A DNA stretch of 64,000 nucleotides, from positions 1 through 64,000 of the forward strand of contig NZ_JADEYQ010000007.1 in NCBI RefSeq assembly GCF_022627575.1, in the 5' to 3' direction. The stretch is from Sphingobacterium rhinopitheci. Its GTDB lineage: Bacteria > Bacteroidota > Bacteroidia > Sphingobacteriales > Sphingobacteriaceae. The translations under genes and the position numbers were made by a program. Under the pieces are notes generated by a model that did not search any database, was not told where the DNA came from, and was given only the letters and a program-made list of their open reading frames with translations. Positions 19,321 through 28,042 of this stretch are shown here, in pieces. The stretch's first letter is position 1. Each line of letters starts with the position of its first letter.

Positions 19321-19875
19321 TTGCATGTTATTATTATAACAAAAGATACTCTTATTCGAAAAATCAATGATCTTATCGATTTCACTTTTATCTATGATGA
19401 GCTTTTAGAGAAGTATTGTCACACTAATGGACGTACTATTGAGAGTCCTAAAAAGATGTTCAAGTACCTACTGATAAAAACGATCTACACGATTTCGGAA
19501 GTACCTGTTGTTGAGCGTTCCAGATATGACCTGTCTTTTAAATACTTTCTAGAAATGCCTTCTGAGGATGACTTGTTCAATTCAAGTTTACTTACTGAAT
19601 TTCGCAATCTATATTAAAAGAGATGGAGCTATTAAACCTGTTGATCAATAAGACCGTATCAATTGCGTTGAAGAAAGGAAATATTTGATCAAAGTCCCTC
19701 ATCGAAGATGCGCCCCATTACCATTCTAGAACAACCCCTTATACTGCATTGGAAGTACTTAAGGAACGTCCCAAAGTATTGCGAAATGGCTATATAGGAT
19801 TGATGAGGAATACAAGGATAATCTGCCACAAAAGAACGAATCCAACGATATTGACCAAGAGTTTAGTTATAAAAA
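19321..19875 (+). pseudogene. Decayed IS1182-family transposase
   Basis: The first 98 residues (TTG start, 19321-19617) match the N-terminus of IS1182 transposases: RTIESPKKMFKYLLIKTIY, RSRYDLSFKYFLEMPSEDD. The reading then shifts frame at about 19617 to MELLNLLINKTVSIALKKG, hits TGA at 19686-19688, continues as SLIEDAPHYHSRTTPYTALEV, and shifts again near 19782 to YRIDEEYKDNLPQKNESNDI. At least three lesions and a missing catalytic end make it dead. It sits exactly between the two convergent halves of the catabolic region and may mark how they came together. Confidence 0.75.
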
Positions 19876-19972
19876 TGACCGAGCTAGGTTAAACCCATAC
19901 TCAGTCATTTCTTTAAAAATCATTAAAATGTTAAGGTAATTTCACTACCCTCTTATATTTCGGATCAATTTT

Positions 19973-21148
19973 TTAGAAATGTGGAATATTTAAAGACTTT
20001 CCATGTTGGAGCGCTGATTGATGAGCAATTATTCCAGGAACACTTAAATTTAAGGATAAACGTACATCTATCCATGGCTTTTTATTTTCTAAAATACAAG
20101 TAATAAAGTCATGTGTGAGTTGACCATGTGACCCACCGTGTCCTCCCTCAGGCATACCTTCTGGCAATTTTGGTCTAGATACTTCTGGTAAATTTTTCAT
20201 CTCACCATGGTATTTTTTACCTCTCGAATACGAACCTTTCTCTCCTCTAATCCTGCCCTCCTCAGCAAATGGTCCATTCGTGTCATTACTGTACAACATC
20301 CTCGAAATACCACCATCATTGGCTTTAAAAATCGCTACTTCGGTTCCAAATTTATTTTTATAGATATTATCACCATTCTTCAAAATAGGCAAAGAACTTT
20401 CGACACCATGACAAGAAACTTCGGTAAAATATCCGTTGGTGACCGCCAAGTGATAGGCTGTTGCGTGCGTAAGATAGTACATAGGTGGAATACCATCTCG
20501 CCAATTGTTATAACTCGGTAAGCCATTGGGTTTATAGTGTAAATATTCACCCTCAGAATAGACTATTTTTCCAAATCCTCCTGCTTTATATATCTGACGC
20601 ATGGCAAATAAATCTTCTCTATAGCAAGACGTCTCAAACATCATATATAATTTGCCACTCTTTTCTACAGCTTTATTTAATTGGAATGCTTCGTCCAAAT
20701 CATTAAATACAGCAGGAACTGCTATGGCCACATGTTTACCATGATTTAGTGCGAGAATAGCATGCTTCGCATGACTAGGAGCATCCGTGCAAATAAATAC
20801 CGCCTCGATAGACTTATCCTTTACCAACTCTTCTAGTGAGTTGTATTTTTTGGAGCATTTGACATGTACTGCCAATGCATCACATCGTTCGGGAATAATA
20901 TCACTTACAGCCACTATTTCTACATTTGGATGATTTTGAAATCCAAAATCTGCTGAAAATTTTGAAAATCCATAGCCTACCAATCCTACCTTAATTTTCC
21001 TATTGGTGGTTATCTTAGGATAAATATCAGGATCTGCGAATGAATCAAATCCATTAACTTTTGCCATCAAGGGAACTGCACTAGCCATACAGGAAAGACC
21101 TAATGTTCCTAATGAAATTTTCTGTATAAATTTTCTTCTAGATTCCAT
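19973..21148 (-). CDS. Tat-exported Gfo/Idh/MocA-like protein, GH109-like features (third paralogue)
   Basis: This 391-residue protein has an early twin-arginine signal (S3-R-R-K-F-I) and hydrophobic stretch, then the Rossmann motif KVGLVGYG. It shares with the two plus-strand copies the FICTDAPSHAKHAILALNHG block, the AVP in place of EKP, the MMFET...YRED segment and the GGHGGSHGQ loop. It is shorter at the N-terminus and more diverged. It is the last gene of the minus-strand operon, 6 bases after the ceramidase-like gene. It is a periplasmic NAD-type enzyme of unknown exact reaction, probably working on the same or a related sugar as the plus-strand copies. Confidence 0.85.
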   Translation of the reverse strand: MESRRKFIQKISLGTLGLSCMASAVPLMAKVNGFDSFADPDIYPKITTNRKIKVGLVGYGFSKFSADFGFQNHPNVEIVAVSDIIPERCDALAVHVKCSKKYNSLEELVKDKSIEAVFICTDAPSHAKHAILALNHGKHVAIAVPAVFNDLDEAFQLNKAVEKSGKLYMMFETSCYREDLFAMRQIYKAGGFGKIVYSEGEYLHYKPNGLPSYNNWRDGIPPMYYLTHATAYHLAVTNGYFTEVSCHGVESSLPILKNGDNIYKNKFGTEVAIFKANDGGISRMLYSNDTNGPFAEEGRIRGEKGSYSRGKKYHGEMKNLPEVSRPKLPEGMPEGGHGGSHGQLTHDFITCILENKKPWIDVRLSLNLSVPGIIAHQSALQHGKSLNIPHF

Positions 21149-21154
21149 AATTCA

Positions 21155-22531
21155 CTATTTAAATCTCTTAATAAAAGATAATGTTTGCTCTATTAGATTT
21201 TCGAGTCCACCGACGGCAAAAGGAGTTTGTATTACGGTATAACAGTCTTCATCGTACAACTCTTTTGGAGGTAAATATCCCGCTGAACCATTTACTAAAT
21301 TACCGATTAAAACACATTTTTCGCCCAAAGCACTTCTTATTTTTTGTTGAAAATCAGAATAAGCTTCGTTCTGTTGCCCAATTAAAATAGCATCACCAAT
21401 CTGCCACACCCAAACACTAATTTTTGCTGAATTATTATCACCAAATTGAATACGTAAATTTTTTAGCCTAAATAATTTCTCATATTCCACGCGGGGAATA
21501 TCAGTTTCCATCGTAGAAATGATATTTTGAAGGGTTGGCATATTTTTTAATTCAAAATCTACCTCAACTACATCAGCGGACAACTGCCTATTCAACTCTT
21601 GCTCCGAAAAATCCCATTCTGCCAAATCAGCACCAGAAACCACTACATTTTTAAAATACATTTGTTGATCGGCAGGAATCATCTCCTCCAGAACTGCTAA
21701 AACAGCGTAGCCTAAAATTTTCCCATTACGTTTTACAATTTGTAAGTCATCTGTGTATTGATATTGAGGAGCCAGCTCACCTGAAGCACCCTGAATAAAA
21801 AGTACAGGACAATCTAAATCATTTTGAATAAGATTACGCATTTCGCCTACGTAATCAGCAGATACTAATTGATTTGTCCATGCTAATGTTGTGGGATGAC
21901 ATGCGTAATTTACAATAACACCTTTTACTTTGTTCGTAATTAAATCTTGAATTCGTCCCACCAACAATGTATCATCAGCTGCTTTAACAGGATTAAATCC
22001 CGTTACATATCGGTTTTCTTCTTTTATATATAAATCTCTATTCCTCGCCAAAGCACATTTCCCATATTTCCAAGTAATAATACTTAATGATCGATTATCC
22101 AAACTTGCAGCTATAACTTCAATAATTTTATCTTGAAGAATGGAGATGTATTGCCTATTTATTTCACCGCCCAATTTTTCATCCAATTCATCTGAAAGCA
22201 CTGGACCAGCGTGTGTGTGGGTAAGACAAAAAACAAGGTTTTCTTTAGGAAGCGAAAAATAATCTAATATGTGATTTAAAATTCTAACACGTACCTCATA
22301 ACTTCGCCATACGCCAGCGTCCAAACTGACCATAACCATCGCTGTCTCTTCCAACTTCTGAGATATTGTCACACAAGATAACTTTAGCGAATTGTGATTC
22401 CCAATAGATTGATCATACTTTGCAGCCCCCCAATTACGCGCATAAATACCTACTGGTGGAGTGATATCGACTTCAGCAATACCAACAAAACCATGATAAT
22501 TATTCTCTTTAAAAATCCTATTATCGAACAT
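21155..22531 (-). CDS. Neutral/alkaline ceramidase-like hydrolase
   Basis: This 458-residue protein resembles the N-terminal catalytic domain of neutral/alkaline non-lysosomal ceramidases: GIAEVDITPPVGIYARNWG, FCLTHTHAGPVL with zinc-type histidines, and VNYACHPTTL. It lacks a signal peptide and the C-terminal immunoglobulin-like domain of true ceramidases, and it is much shorter. The start is placed at ATG 22531, just after the SDR stop; ATG 22558 is possible but would overlap the SDR end. Its neighbours (SDR, Gfo/Idh-like) suggest it hydrolyses an amide or lactone bond in the sugar pathway rather than ceramide. The function is not established. Confidence 0.75.
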   Translation of the reverse strand: MFDNRIFKENNYHGFVGIAEVDITPPVGIYARNWGAAKYDQSIGNHNSLKLSCVTISQKLEETAMVMVSLDAGVWRSYEVRVRILNHILDYFSLPKENLVFCLTHTHAGPVLSDELDEKLGGEINRQYISILQDKIIEVIAASLDNRSLSIITWKYGKCALARNRDLYIKEENRYVTGFNPVKAADDTLLVGRIQDLITNKVKGVIVNYACHPTTLAWTNQLVSADYVGEMRNLIQNDLDCPVLFIQGASGELAPQYQYTDDLQIVKRNGKILGYAVLAVLEEMIPADQQMYFKNVVVSGADLAEWDFSEQELNRQLSADVVEVDFELKNMPTLQNIISTMETDIPRVEYEKLFRLKNLRIQFGDNNSAKISVWVWQIGDAILIGQQNEAYSDFQQKIRSALGEKCVLIGNLVNGSAGYLPPKELYDEDCYTVIQTPFAVGGLENLIEQTLSFIKRFK

Positions 22532-22535
22532 TTTA

Positions 22536-23291
22536 TTACTGTAAAGAAAGTCCTCCATCCATCAATAGTGTACTACCTACCATATGTCGATTTAAAGGGT
22601 TACATAAAAAAATTATATTTTCAGCTACTTCTTCTGCTGTAATTACAGTCTTTGTCGGAACTCTTTCTGCAGCTCGCTCACGACGGCCGGGATTTTCATC
22701 CCATATTCTTCCTGACAACCCTGCATCTACATATCCAGGAGCAATTTCATTAACCAAAATCCCATACGGAGCTAGTTCCAATGCTAAACATTTATTAAGC
22801 ATCTGGACTGCTGCTTTAGAAACAGAATAAGAAGGCATATGGCTATGTACGTGCTGTGCAGCCCAACTGCCAACAAATACAACTCTACCTGGTTCTTTAT
22901 TCTCTTTAAGCAACTCAGTAGCATATTTGCTCATGTAGAATGCACCATTGACATTAACTCCAATATCTCCTTCCCACTGTAGTGCTGACGTTTCTTGGAA
23001 TGATGAAAGCCTCGTGATCGCAGCATTAACAATTATTAGGGTTGGCAACCCTAATGTGCTATGCACTTCATCTATCCAATTTTTCACTTGAACTGCATTG
23101 GAAATATCTAGTGCTGTATACATACATTTTACCCCAAGTTTTTCTATCGATAGTATTGCACTTTTCGCTTCATCCTTACTTTTAATGTCACCCAGAGCAA
23201 TATTAGCTCCCAAGAGCGCAAATTTTTGTGCTGTCGCAAACCCAATTCCTCCTACTCCTCCACTTATTATAACAGTTTTACCTTCAAACAT
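22536..23291 (-). CDS. SDR-family oxidoreductase
   Basis: This is a 251-residue classical short-chain dehydrogenase. The cofactor site SGGVGGIG is near 10-17, NAA follows strand four, the active site is Ser (VGSWAAQH) with Y-S-V-S-K, and PGYVDAGL lies after it. It probably oxidises a sugar to its lactone, or a 2-keto-3-deoxy acid, with NAD(P) in the cytoplasm. Both steps are known for SDRs in oxidative sugar pathways, and both would fit the lactonase and dehydratase on the plus strand. It starts 20 bases after the AraC gene, so it is probably in the same transcript. Confidence 0.85.
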   Translation of the reverse strand: MFEGKTVIISGGVGGIGFATAQKFALLGANIALGDIKSKDEAKSAILSIEKLGVKCMYTALDISNAVQVKNWIDEVHSTLGLPTLIIVNAAITRLSSFQETSALQWEGDIGVNVNGAFYMSKYATELLKENKEPGRVVFVGSWAAQHVHSHMPSYSVSKAAVQMLNKCLALELAPYGILVNEIAPGYVDAGLSGRIWDENPGRRERAAERVPTKTVITAEEVAENIIFLCNPLNRHMVGSTLLMDGGLSLQ

Positions 23292-23311
23292 GATTATTAG
23301 ATATTAATTGA

Positions 23312-24199
23312 TTATTCGGAAAATTCTAAAGATGATAACGATTTGATTCTAAATTCAGAAGGTGTTACCTTGGTGAATTTTTTAAAATTTTTATTAAACG
23401 AAGTAAAATTATTGAAACCGGAAAGATAGGCTATAGAAGAAATATCTGAATTCCCTTGCAAAAGGAGTTCACAAGCATACCCAATTCTAATTTCATTCAC
23501 GAAATTAGAAAATGTTTTGTTCGTCCTGTTTTTAAAATATTTACAAAATGCAGGAGGAGTCATATATGCAATATCCGCGACTTCATCCAAACTGATTTTA
23601 TTGACAAAATTCTCCATGACGTATTTATAAATTTTATTAATTTTCTCAATACTATCCTCTCTGTTACTAATTTGATAAATGGAGCTCGCTAAATATTCAT
23701 AGTTTGGGTTAGAGGCTAAGTCATTAATCAAATTCAACAACAATAACAATCGATCTAGTCCATTTTCGGTTTCAACTATCTTTTTTAATAATTGTACTAT
23801 AGTAATATAGCTATCACCGATTACCCGTATTCCCCTTTTTAAATTATTAAATAGCAAGCGTAAAGGGGCAAATTCAACTGAATTATAATGGCGATCTTCA
23901 AACCAGTCTGGTAAAAAATAAATTACAATAGCATGTATAGATTCATCATTGTTTACTACATGATGCTTGGACTCAGTATATGTTGCATGTGGCATATACG
24001 GCGGCATTATGGTCAAGTCTCCATCTACAAATCGATCCACACTATCCCCTACAATACGTCTCCCATTTCCTTTCAAAATAAGAGCTATTTCATATGCGTT
24101 ATGATAATGCAGTTGATCACTAAGGGATTTTTGCACAACCTCCTTTACATGAATGGAGTTTTTTAATAGAGATTGGACATCAAATAGTGATGGTTTCAT
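23312..24199 (-). CDS. AraC-family transcriptional regulator with cupin sensor
   Basis: This 295-residue protein has an N-terminal cupin-like ligand domain (LHYHNAYEIALILKGNGRRI, then DLTIMPPYMPH). Its C-terminal double helix-turn-helix runs over about the last 100 residues (SLDEVADIAYMTPPAFCKYFK, then ISSIAYLSGFNNFTSFNKNFK). It heads the minus-strand operon and likely senses a pathway intermediate. It may control both this operon and the plus-strand locus, although the two are convergent and more than 20 kb separates their promoters. Confidence 0.88.
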   Translation of the reverse strand: MKPSLFDVQSLLKNSIHVKEVVQKSLSDQLHYHNAYEIALILKGNGRRIVGDSVDRFVDGDLTIMPPYMPHATYTESKHHVVNNDESIHAIVIYFLPDWFEDRHYNSVEFAPLRLLFNNLKRGIRVIGDSYITIVQLLKKIVETENGLDRLLLLLNLINDLASNPNYEYLASSIYQISNREDSIEKINKIYKYVMENFVNKISLDEVADIAYMTPPAFCKYFKNRTNKTFSNFVNEIRIGYACELLLQGNSDISSIAYLSGFNNFTSFNKNFKKFTKVTPSEFRIKSLSSLEFSE

Positions 24200-24547
24200 A
24201 GTTTAATAAATTATAGGTTATCACCTAATCTATTGATTAATGTTCACTAATTAAAACATTAGATTTTTGCAAAATCCTAATTTATTAGTTTACAATATAA
24301 TAAATATGAAATTAGTAAAACAATCACTAAAGCGTTAAAGCCCAATTCACTAACCTTTAAACTATTTTAACCCAAATTCAGTCCGTCATGAGTAATTTTA
24401 GAACATTATTCATTAAAATGGAATAATAGTACTCGATAAAAAACTGGATTTTTAAGTTTAAAAAAAGCAATGAAACTCGCCTCCTTAATATGAATCGTAA
24501 ATTGATATATTGAAAAGTATCATTCCAGTAATAGTAAATTAAATATC
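24200..24547. other. Gene-free upstream region of the AraC operon
   Basis: This AT-rich stretch holds the presumed promoter of the minus-strand operon. An AATGTT/AACATT inverted repeat at about 24240-24261 is a possible operator. I see no TAnnTTTG box and no coding potential in either strand. Confidence 0.4.
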
Positions 24548-24888
24548 CTCAGGTTTTACGTAAACTGTAGCCCAAGCCCACTGAAAATTCCCCCTCCCCC
24601 AACCATCACGTAATATCTACTGCTACACCAGCAAAGTAAAGACCATGATTTTAATTTGATTCTAAATTTTTCAGAATCATTTGTGTGATTGAAATTCCAC
24701 CTCGCATGACTTCGACTTTGTCGAAACCTATATCTCCCGAAAGATTGAATTTGTGGATAGTATTGATTATGCGTTTCGCATCTGCTTTAATCAGTGAACC
24801 TATATTTATATCCAAAGAAAGTGAAAACTCTCCATTTATAGTTTTCCATAGTGATCGTATTTTTTGTTAAATAAAAAGAATCATAGTA
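24548..24888 (-). pseudogene. C-terminal remnant of an HI0933-like (YhiN/BaiN) flavoprotein gene
   Basis: The minus strand reads IKADAKRIINTIHKFNLSG, FDKVEVMRGGISITQM, LKNLES, then a TAA, NHGLYFAGVAVDIT, a TGA, a frameshift in a G-run near 24590, and GNFQWAWATVYV. This is the conserved end of HI0933-family NAD(P)/FAD-dependent oxidoreductases, where GGV, the LYFAGE-like block and GGFNFQWAW close the FAD site. Two in-frame stops and one frameshift make it dead. The N-terminal FAD-binding part is absent upstream, where hflX begins. A small plus-strand ORF at 24685 is only its shadow. Confidence 0.7.
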
Positions 24889-24935
24889 TCCGTTAAAGCC
24901 TACATTAAGTCACGACAAAGAGAGACTATTTCCAT

Positions 24936-24963
24936 AGCGACTTCAAAAGAGTCGCTTTTTTTT
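24936..24963 (+). terminator. Intrinsic-terminator-like hairpin without an upstream gene
   Basis: AGCGACT and AGTCGCT form a 7-bp stem around a 7-base loop, followed by at least eight T. No intact plus-strand gene precedes it, so it may be a leftover of a deleted gene or end a short transcript upstream of hflX. Confidence 0.55.
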
Positions 24964-25097
24964 ATTCATAGCATTTGTCAAAACATTTTCATTTGTTAAG
25001 AAATCTCATAAAATCTATTGTTACAAGCCCCCCGAGCATGAGTTAAATAATTGTGGAAGTTACATTTTCGCTTTTCGTAATATTTAGATAAAACCAT

Positions 25098-25105
25098 TAC
25101 CTTTG
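25098..25105 (+). promoter_or_regulatory. Candidate -7 box for hflX
   Basis: TACCTTTG matches TAnnTTTG, 79 bases before the hflX start codon. No good TTG -33 element is visible. Confidence 0.45.
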
Positions 25106-25184
25106 CAAAGTGTTCTATTAATAGTAATTAATAGAGTCTACCATCACTAAAATATCTTTTTAGTAATGTCAATAAATAACATTT

Positions 25185-26378
25185 ATGTCTAAAAGATTTA
25201 AAATAGAAGAAACCGCACCTAAAGCCGAATCCGTAATTCTAGTAACAGTAATTACGCCTAATGTAACTGAACAGATGGCCAAAGATTATTTACAAGAATT
25301 GGACTTCCTTGTGCAAACTGCCGGCGGTGAAGTAAAAGGTATATTTACACAAAAACTTTCCAAACCGGAGCACGCCACATTTGTTGGAACAGGAAAGCTT
25401 ATTGAGATTAAGGAATTTGTTGATGCCGAAGATATTGACCTAATTGTATTTGATGATGAGCTCAGCCCATCACAATTACGTAATATAGAACGTGAATTAA
25501 ACAAAAAAGTATTAGACAGATCAAGTCTCATCTTGGATATCTTTGCGCGACACGCACAAACAGCACAGGCAAAAACCCAAGTAGAATTAGCACAACTACA
25601 ATACTTATTACCACGTCTTACGCGATTATGGACCCACTTAGAGCGTCAACGTGGTGGAATCGGTATGCGTGGACCTGGAGAAACACAGATCGAAACAGAT
25701 AGACGTATTATCTTAGATAAAATATCTTTATTGAAAGAACGCCTAAAAATAATAGATAGACAAAACTCTACGCAGCGTAAAAACCGTGGAGAAATGATTC
25801 GTGTTGCCTTGGTTGGTTATACCAATGTCGGTAAGTCTACGATTTTGAATATGATTTCAAAATCTGATGTATTAATGGAGAATAAGCTCTTCGCGACATT
25901 AGACACAACAGTACGGAAGGTGGTAATAGACAATCTACCATTCCTATTATCAGATACAGTAGGATTCATCCGAAAACTACCACATCATCTTGTAGAATCA
26001 TTTAAATCTACGTTGGACGAAGTCCGTGAAGCAGATATTCTAATTCACGTCGTAGATATTTCACACCCCAACTTTGAGGATCACATTATAGCGGTAAATG
26101 AGACATTAAAAGATATTAATGCCTTAGATAAACCTGTCATCACGGTATTCAACAAGATAGATGCTTACAAGGCTCCTATTGAGGTCGGCCAAGAAGGCGA
26201 AGAGGTAAAAATAACGTTAGATGATTTCAGAAACTCATGGATGTCAAAAAATGCAGACCCTGCAATCTTCTTGTCAGCAACAGAGAAAATAAATCTAGAA
26301 GAGTTCAAAGAGAAGCTTTATGAGATAATTTCAGCAATGCATAACGAGAGATATCCATATAACAATCTGTTGTATTAA
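25185..26378 (+). CDS. hflX: GTPase HflX
   Basis: This 397-residue ribosome-associated GTPase splits and rescues stalled ribosomes. The N-terminal HflX domain includes FDDELSPSQLRNIE and the conserved RGGIGMRGPGETQIETDRR. The G domain shows G1 VGYTNVGKST near 206-215, G3 DTVGFI, and G4 NKID. Its length is normal for the family. It is followed after 2 bases by lipB, so the two are likely cotranscribed. Confidence 0.95.
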   Translation: MSKRFKIEETAPKAESVILVTVITPNVTEQMAKDYLQELDFLVQTAGGEVKGIFTQKLSKPEHATFVGTGKLIEIKEFVDAEDIDLIVFDDELSPSQLRNIERELNKKVLDRSSLILDIFARHAQTAQAKTQVELAQLQYLLPRLTRLWTHLERQRGGIGMRGPGETQIETDRRIILDKISLLKERLKIIDRQNSTQRKNRGEMIRVALVGYTNVGKSTILNMISKSDVLMENKLFATLDTTVRKVVIDNLPFLLSDTVGFIRKLPHHLVESFKSTLDEVREADILIHVVDISHPNFEDHIIAVNETLKDINALDKPVITVFNKIDAYKAPIEVGQEGEEVKITLDDFRNSWMSKNADPAIFLSATEKINLEEFKEKLYEIISAMHNERYPYNNLLY

Positions 26379-26380
26379 CA

Positions 26381-27076
26381 ATGAATAAAAAAACGCACTT
26401 TGTTGACTGGGGCTCGGTAGACTATAAAGAAGCCTGGGAAAGACAAGAAAAAATCTTTGCGGAGACATTAGTAATAAAACAAAATAATAGAACTAACAAT
26501 ACAGAGGTACCTACACCAAACTATTTAATATTCACCGAACATCCACATGTGTATACATTAGGAAAAAGTGGACATGAAGAGTATTTGCTCTTGGACGAAG
26601 CAGGGTTAAAAGAAAAGGATGCTAAGTTTTACAAGATCAATCGTGGTGGAGATATTACGTATCATGGCCCCGGTCAAATCGTTGGCTACCCTATATTGGA
26701 TTTAGATAATTTTTTTACCGATATCCATTTATACTTACGTACACTGGAGGAGGCAATTATCCTAACACTTAGCGACTATGGTATAATAGCTGGCCGATAC
26801 GAAGGATACACAGGAGTATGGCTAGATGCAGACAATGAAAAGGCGAGAAAAATATGCGCTTTGGGGGTCAGAGCATCACGCTGGGTGACAATGCATGGTT
26901 TTGCATTCAACGTTAATGCAGATTTAAACTATTTTGGACACATTATCCCTTGTGGCATAGATGATAAAGACGTGACGTCGATGGAGCGCGAACTAGGTCG
27001 AAAATTAGATTTAGAAGAAGTGAAAATGAAGTTAAAGAATCATATCGCTGATTTGATGAAGATGGAGCTTTATTAA
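26381..27076 (+). CDS. lipB: Octanoyl-[acyl-carrier-protein]:protein N-octanoyltransferase LipB
   Basis: This 231-residue enzyme moves octanoate from acyl carrier protein to lipoate-dependent proteins. The family motifs are present: RGGDITYHGPGQIVGYPI with the first catalytic Gly-rich region, KICALGVRASRWVTMHGFA with the catalytic Lys, and the catalytic Cys in IIPCGI. Length and order are normal. A strong symmetrical hairpin ends the transcript. Confidence 0.95.
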   Translation: MNKKTHFVDWGSVDYKEAWERQEKIFAETLVIKQNNRTNNTEVPTPNYLIFTEHPHVYTLGKSGHEEYLLLDEAGLKEKDAKFYKINRGGDITYHGPGQIVGYPILDLDNFFTDIHLYLRTLEEAIILTLSDYGIIAGRYEGYTGVWLDADNEKARKICALGVRASRWVTMHGFAFNVNADLNYFGHIIPCGIDDKDVTSMERELGRKLDLEEVKMKLKNHIADLMKMELY

Positions 27077-27091
27077 TCATATGGCAATAGA

Positions 27092-27126
27092 CAACAAAGG
27101 GGCTAACAAAATTAGCCCCTTTGTTG
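27092..27126. terminator. Bidirectional terminator between lipB and the MBL hydrolase gene
   Basis: A perfect 15-bp stem (27092-27106 with 27112-27126) encloses a 5-base loop. Both arms are GC-rich at the core (GGGGCTAA/TTAGCCCC), with A and T flanks suited to ending the convergent transcripts. Confidence 0.8.
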
Positions 27127-27144
27127 TACCACCAATATTATCAC

Positions 27145-27903
27145 TTAAAGAAGTTCAAATATTTCAGTTTCGCAATCACGCGTTGCTATTGACAATTGTA
27201 TCTTTTCACAATATTGAGCAAAGGTATTATTTACAATTTCAATAGTATTATTCTGACCTGATAGATGTCCTAAGATCAAATGTTTTAATCGATCAGTTTT
27301 ATTCTCTAAAAATAATTGCAAAGCAATATCATTAGAAATATGCCCTAAGCCACCACTAATCCTATTTTTTAAAAAATAAGAATAACGTCCCGTCTTCAAC
27401 ATTTCCGTATCATAGTTGCTTTCCAACAAAAGCACATCAGCATTTTGAATAGCTTGTTGTACATTTTCACAGCCATTGCCCAGATCTGTCAAGACAGCAA
27501 TATTATAAACAGAATCCGTCACTACAAAACTACAAGGTTCCTTCGCATCATGCTGCTTAGGCAGCCCAATAACAGTAAGAGAGCCAATAGACACCCGAGC
27601 ATCAGCTGCAATAATATTTACCAAATGCTCTGGGAGGTGAAGTTTAGTTCCTTGATACGTGCCCTCTGTAAGATAGACAGGAATTTGATAGCGTTTACAA
27701 AAAACGGACAAGCCTTTTATATGATCTGTATGTTCATGCGTAATAAAAATAGCTTTAACACTAGCCGGATCAATCCCCAGCCTATTCATACGCAATTCGA
27801 CATGTTTAGTATTAATACCTACATCGACTAACACTACATCATCACCATTCGCGATATAATAACAATTTCCATTCGATCCCGAAGCAATAGAACAATATTT
27901 CAT
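27145..27903 (-). CDS. MBL-fold metallohydrolase, YycJ/WalJ type
   Basis: This is a 252-residue metallo-beta-lactamase-fold hydrolase. It has the metal motif THEHTDH near 53-59 and the opening CSIASGSNGNCYYI typical of the YycJ/WalJ group, which is linked to DNA processing. Further metal ligands are in LTDLGN and ILGHLSGQNN. It has no signal peptide. It stands alone between lipB and sdaA. The biological substrate in Bacteroidota is not known to me. Confidence 0.85.
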   Translation of the reverse strand: MKYCSIASGSNGNCYYIANGDDVVLVDVGINTKHVELRMNRLGIDPASVKAIFITHEHTDHIKGLSVFCKRYQIPVYLTEGTYQGTKLHLPEHLVNIIAADARVSIGSLTVIGLPKQHDAKEPCSFVVTDSVYNIAVLTDLGNGCENVQQAIQNADVLLLESNYDTEMLKTGRYSYFLKNRISGGLGHISNDIALQLFLENKTDRLKHLILGHLSGQNNTIEIVNNTFAQYCEKIQLSIATRDCETEIFELL

Positions 27904-27953
27904 AATGGAGGCAAAGGTAAAGAAAAGATAAACTAATCACTTCCCGAATACAG

Positions 27954-27984
27954 AGATAAGTATAAACTTTGTTTATACTTATCT
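27954..27984 (-). terminator. Hairpin downstream of sdaA
   Basis: A perfect 14-bp stem (27954-27967 with 27971-27984) with a 3-base loop lies between the end of sdaA and the MBL gene. There is no long T-run on the minus strand, so it may be a weak terminator or a transcript-end stabiliser. Confidence 0.5.
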
Positions 27985-28042
27985 GCTTAAAAAATGCTTT
28001 ATGTTAAACTATTGTTGATCAAAGTTAAATAGCATCTATTCA

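Noticed and set aside
24685..24870. 61-residue plus-strand ORF
   Set aside because: It is antisense to the HI0933-type relic, which explains its open frame.
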